6,987 bases of DNA from Roseburia sp. (GTDB lineage Bacteria > Bacillota > Clostridia > Lachnospirales > Lachnospiraceae): assembly GCA_030844625.1 (NCBI GenBank), contig JAUUNJ010000130.1, positions 1-6,987 of the forward strand, given 5' to 3'. A program made the translations under genes and the position numbers. The notes under the pieces are model-generated. The model was not told the origin of the DNA. It did not search any database and worked only from the letters and a program-made list of their open reading frames with translations. Position 1 is the first letter of the stretch. Each line of letters starts with the position of its first letter. Below are positions 5,960 through 6,987 of the stretch, in pieces.

Positions 5960-6166
5960 ATGGCAAAGATAACAAAGGATATGATTATTAGTGATATCAT
6001 AAATATTAATATGGGATGTGTTCCTATTTTGTTAAATGAGGGAATGCATTGTATCGGATGTCCGGCATCACAGGGAGAAAGTCTTGAAGAAGCCTGCATG
6101 GTACACGGACTTGATGCGGACGTATTGGTAAAGAAGCTTAATGATTTTGTTGAAAGCGTTGAATAA
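5960..6166 (+). CDS. Small DUF1858 protein with CxxC motif (hybrid-cluster-protein-associated redox disulfide type)
   Basis: A 68-residue cytoplasmic protein of the DUF1858 family, whose biochemical role is not established. Family signatures are the N-terminal KDMIISDIININMGCVPIL, the GMHCIGCPAS segment with Cys31 and Cys34 as a CxxC pair, and ESLEEACMVHGLDADVLVKKLN with Cys46. Family members often lie near or are fused to redox and iron-sulfur proteins, so a thiol-disulfide or metal-binding role is plausible but inferred. A consensus AGGAGG (5946-5951) stands eight bases before ATG, a stronger site than that of most genes here, suggesting high translation. It follows the peptidyl-prolyl isomerase gene at 40 bases and precedes a terminator, so it is the last gene of that unit. 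No hybrid cluster protein gene is in the window. Confidence 0.88.
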   Translation: MAKITKDMIISDIININMGCVPILLNEGMHCIGCPASQGESLEEACMVHGLDADVLVKKLNDFVESVE

Positions 6167-6181
6167 CTAAAAAAACAAGAG

Positions 6182-6279
6182 AAAAAGGCAGTAGTGTAAT
6201 TTTGAACGGTATTCTGGATGTTGGATGAAACAGATTTAACATTTACAGATGCCTGTCATTCTTACATTACTGTTTTTTT
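6182..6279 (+). terminator. Terminator with a very long apical region
   Basis: CAGTAGTGTAA (6189-6199) pairs with TTACATTACTG (6262-6272) over 11 bp with one G-U, and is extended by the A-run and GG at 6182-6188 against the T-run 6273-6279. The 62 bases between the arms can form a weaker inner stem (ATGA-CAG with CTG-TCAT around 6225-6259). It begins about 15 bases after the DUF1858 stop codon and should end the isomerase/DUF1858 transcript. Confidence 0.7.
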
Positions 6280-6306
6280 GTATGAAAAAACAACATAATA
6301 TATAAT

Positions 6307-6335
6307 TTGACATTAAATAGAAAAAGTGATAGTAT
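6307..6335 (+). promoter_or_regulatory. Promoter of the marR-degV operon
   Basis: A consensus -35 box TTGACA (6307-6312) is followed after 17 bases by TAGTAT (6330-6335), a 4 of 6 match to the -10 box. Transcription should begin near 6342, just before the palindrome at 6347-6361. Confidence 0.65.
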
Positions 6336-6346
6336 ACATGCGGACT

Positions 6347-6361
6347 GTTCACAAAGTGAAC
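6347..6361 (+). promoter_or_regulatory. Candidate MarR operator palindrome
   Basis: GTTCAC and GTGAAC form a perfect 6-bp inverted repeat separated by AAA. It lies a few bases downstream of the predicted transcription start and three bases before the ribosome binding site of marR. MarR dimers bind short palindromes of this kind and commonly repress their own operon. The palindrome is seen; its use by this MarR protein is inference. Confidence 0.5.
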
Positions 6362-6376
6362 TAAAAGGAGCTTTAA

Positions 6377-6814
6377 ATGAGGAATATGAACGAAGAATTA
6401 TTAGAAGCATGGCTCAGGCTTTCTATTATGATTAATAACGAAAGGCTTGTCTCTGATATGCCGTACAACGAAGCATTAATATGTAATATTTTGTATAGAA
6501 ATCAAAAGCGTGAGCCTGGAAAAAATATGACAGCCACGGACTTATGTAATGAGACACGAATGTTGAAATCACAAATGAACAGAACCCTAAACAGTCTGGA
6601 AGAAAAAAAGGTTATTAAGAGACAGCGTTCAGAACAGGACAAGCGACAGATACTTATATATCTTAATGAGGAACAAAGTGATATTTATAACCGCCAGCAC
6701 GAGAAGATTCTTGAATTGTTGGGGACTGTTGTGGAGAAATTCGGTAAAGATAGAACATCTGAAATTATAACCCTGTTCACAATGATTTCAGATACGTTAG
6801 AAGGAGTAATGTAA
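6377..6814 (+). CDS. MarR-family winged helix-turn-helix transcriptional regulator
   Basis: A 145-residue DNA-binding regulator of normal MarR length, expected to work as a dimer in the cytoplasm. Helical N- and C-terminal segments (about 4-25 and 100-143) would form the dimer interface. The winged helix-turn-helix spans about 30-96: MTATDLCNETRMLKSQMNRTLNSLEEKKVIKR (51-82) holds the recognition helix, and EQDKRQILIYL (86-96) is the wing with the conserved Asp88 and Lys89-Arg90. AAAGGAG (6364-6370), six bases before ATG 6377, favours this start over the ATG at 6386. Its stop codon overlaps the start of the degV gene (TAATG), so the two are translationally coupled. The palindrome between promoter and gene suggests autoregulation. 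No cysteine pattern typical of OhrR-type peroxide sensing is evident: Cys36 and Cys57 are internal. The ligand is unknown. Confidence 0.9.
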   Translation: MRNMNEELLEAWLRLSIMINNERLVSDMPYNEALICNILYRNQKREPGKNMTATDLCNETRMLKSQMNRTLNSLEEKKVIKRQRSEQDKRQILIYLNEEQSDIYNRQHEKILELLGTVVEKFGKDRTSEIITLFTMISDTLEGVM

Positions 6815-6987
6815 TGATAAGAATATTAGTTGATGCATCATCAGATTATGGCTTAGAAGAAATAAAAGAGAAAAACATTGAATTAGTTCCGATAAAAATA
6901 ACGATAGGTGAAAAAGAATACACGGAAGGAGTTAATCTGGGCAGAGATCAGTTTTATGAAATGTTGTCAGAGAACGAGGGGTTTCCT
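6814..6987 (+). CDS. DegV-family fatty-acid-binding protein, N-terminal part (3' end outside window)
   Basis: The first 58 residues of a DegV-family protein, cytoplasmic proteins of about 280 residues that bind a fatty acid; in Firmicutes several act as FakB, presenting the acid to the kinase FakA. Visible are the opening strand and loop MIRILVDASSDYGLEEIK, equivalent to the family's D-S-(T/S)-(S/A)-D motif with Ala8 where Ser is more usual, then IELVPIKITIGEKEYTEGVNL and DQFYEML, ending in EGFP just before the expected TTSQPS ligand loop. The ATG at 6814-6816 shares its A with the marR TAA stop. AAGGAG (6801-6806), inside the end of marR, is seven bases upstream. Whether it is a true FakB or another DegV protein cannot be told from this fragment. 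Confidence 0.88.
   Translation, partial: MIRILVDASSDYGLEEIKEKNIELVPIKITIGEKEYTEGVNLGRDQFYEMLSENEGFP

Overview
The window reads as chromosomal sequence from a low-G+C Gram-positive anaerobe, most likely a gut Clostridia of the Lachnospiraceae type. The basis is AT-rich intergenic DNA, strong purine-rich ribosome binding sites (AGGAGG-like), sigma-A type promoters with 17-18 base spacers, intrinsic terminators with long T-runs, and the gene families present (class II aldolase, class B sortase, type III glutamine synthetase, DUF1858 protein, MarR-DegV pair). This assignment is inference from family resemblance; no 16S or other marker is present. All genes recognised lie on the + strand.

Layout. 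Bases 1-434 are the C-terminal part of a class II fructose-bisphosphate aldolase, closed by an intrinsic terminator. A well-formed promoter (497-525) then drives a lone class B sortase (565-1380). The 320-base gap up to the next gene holds a promoter and a structured leader: a GNRA-capped hairpin, a small hairpin with hexaloop AAGGGC, and an intrinsic terminator whose arms overlap the small hairpin. This looks like a transcription-attenuation switch in front of the 697-residue type III glutamine synthetase (1701-3794), and its second hairpin resembles targets of ANTAR-domain antiterminators. A long, nearly perfect bidirectional terminator follows, then a promoter and a CaCA-family Na+/Ca2+ exchanger (3986-4993).

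Bases 4994-5394 have no convincing gene. They contain four strong hairpins in a row, the first about 74 bases long and the second capped by a C(UUCG)G tetraloop. None has a T-run on the + strand. This may be a structured RNA or a dispersed intergenic repeat, and is one of the two most interesting stretches. It is followed by a probable two-gene unit: a cyclophilin-type peptidyl-prolyl isomerase (5395-5919) and a 68-residue DUF1858 CxxC protein (5960-6166), ended by a terminator with an unusually long apical region.

The right edge begins a MarR regulator/DegV operon. A TTGACA promoter overlaps, just downstream of its start point, a perfect palindrome GTTCAC-AAA-GTGAAC, a good candidate for the MarR autoregulatory operator. 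The marR stop codon overlaps the degV start codon (TAATG), and degV runs off the window.

Functionally this is mostly housekeeping: glycolysis, surface protein anchoring, ammonia assimilation, ion homeostasis, protein folding and a small regulatory/lipid-binding pair. The regulatory DNA between the genes is more unusual than the proteins. I see no CRISPR array, tRNA, rRNA, transposase or phage gene.
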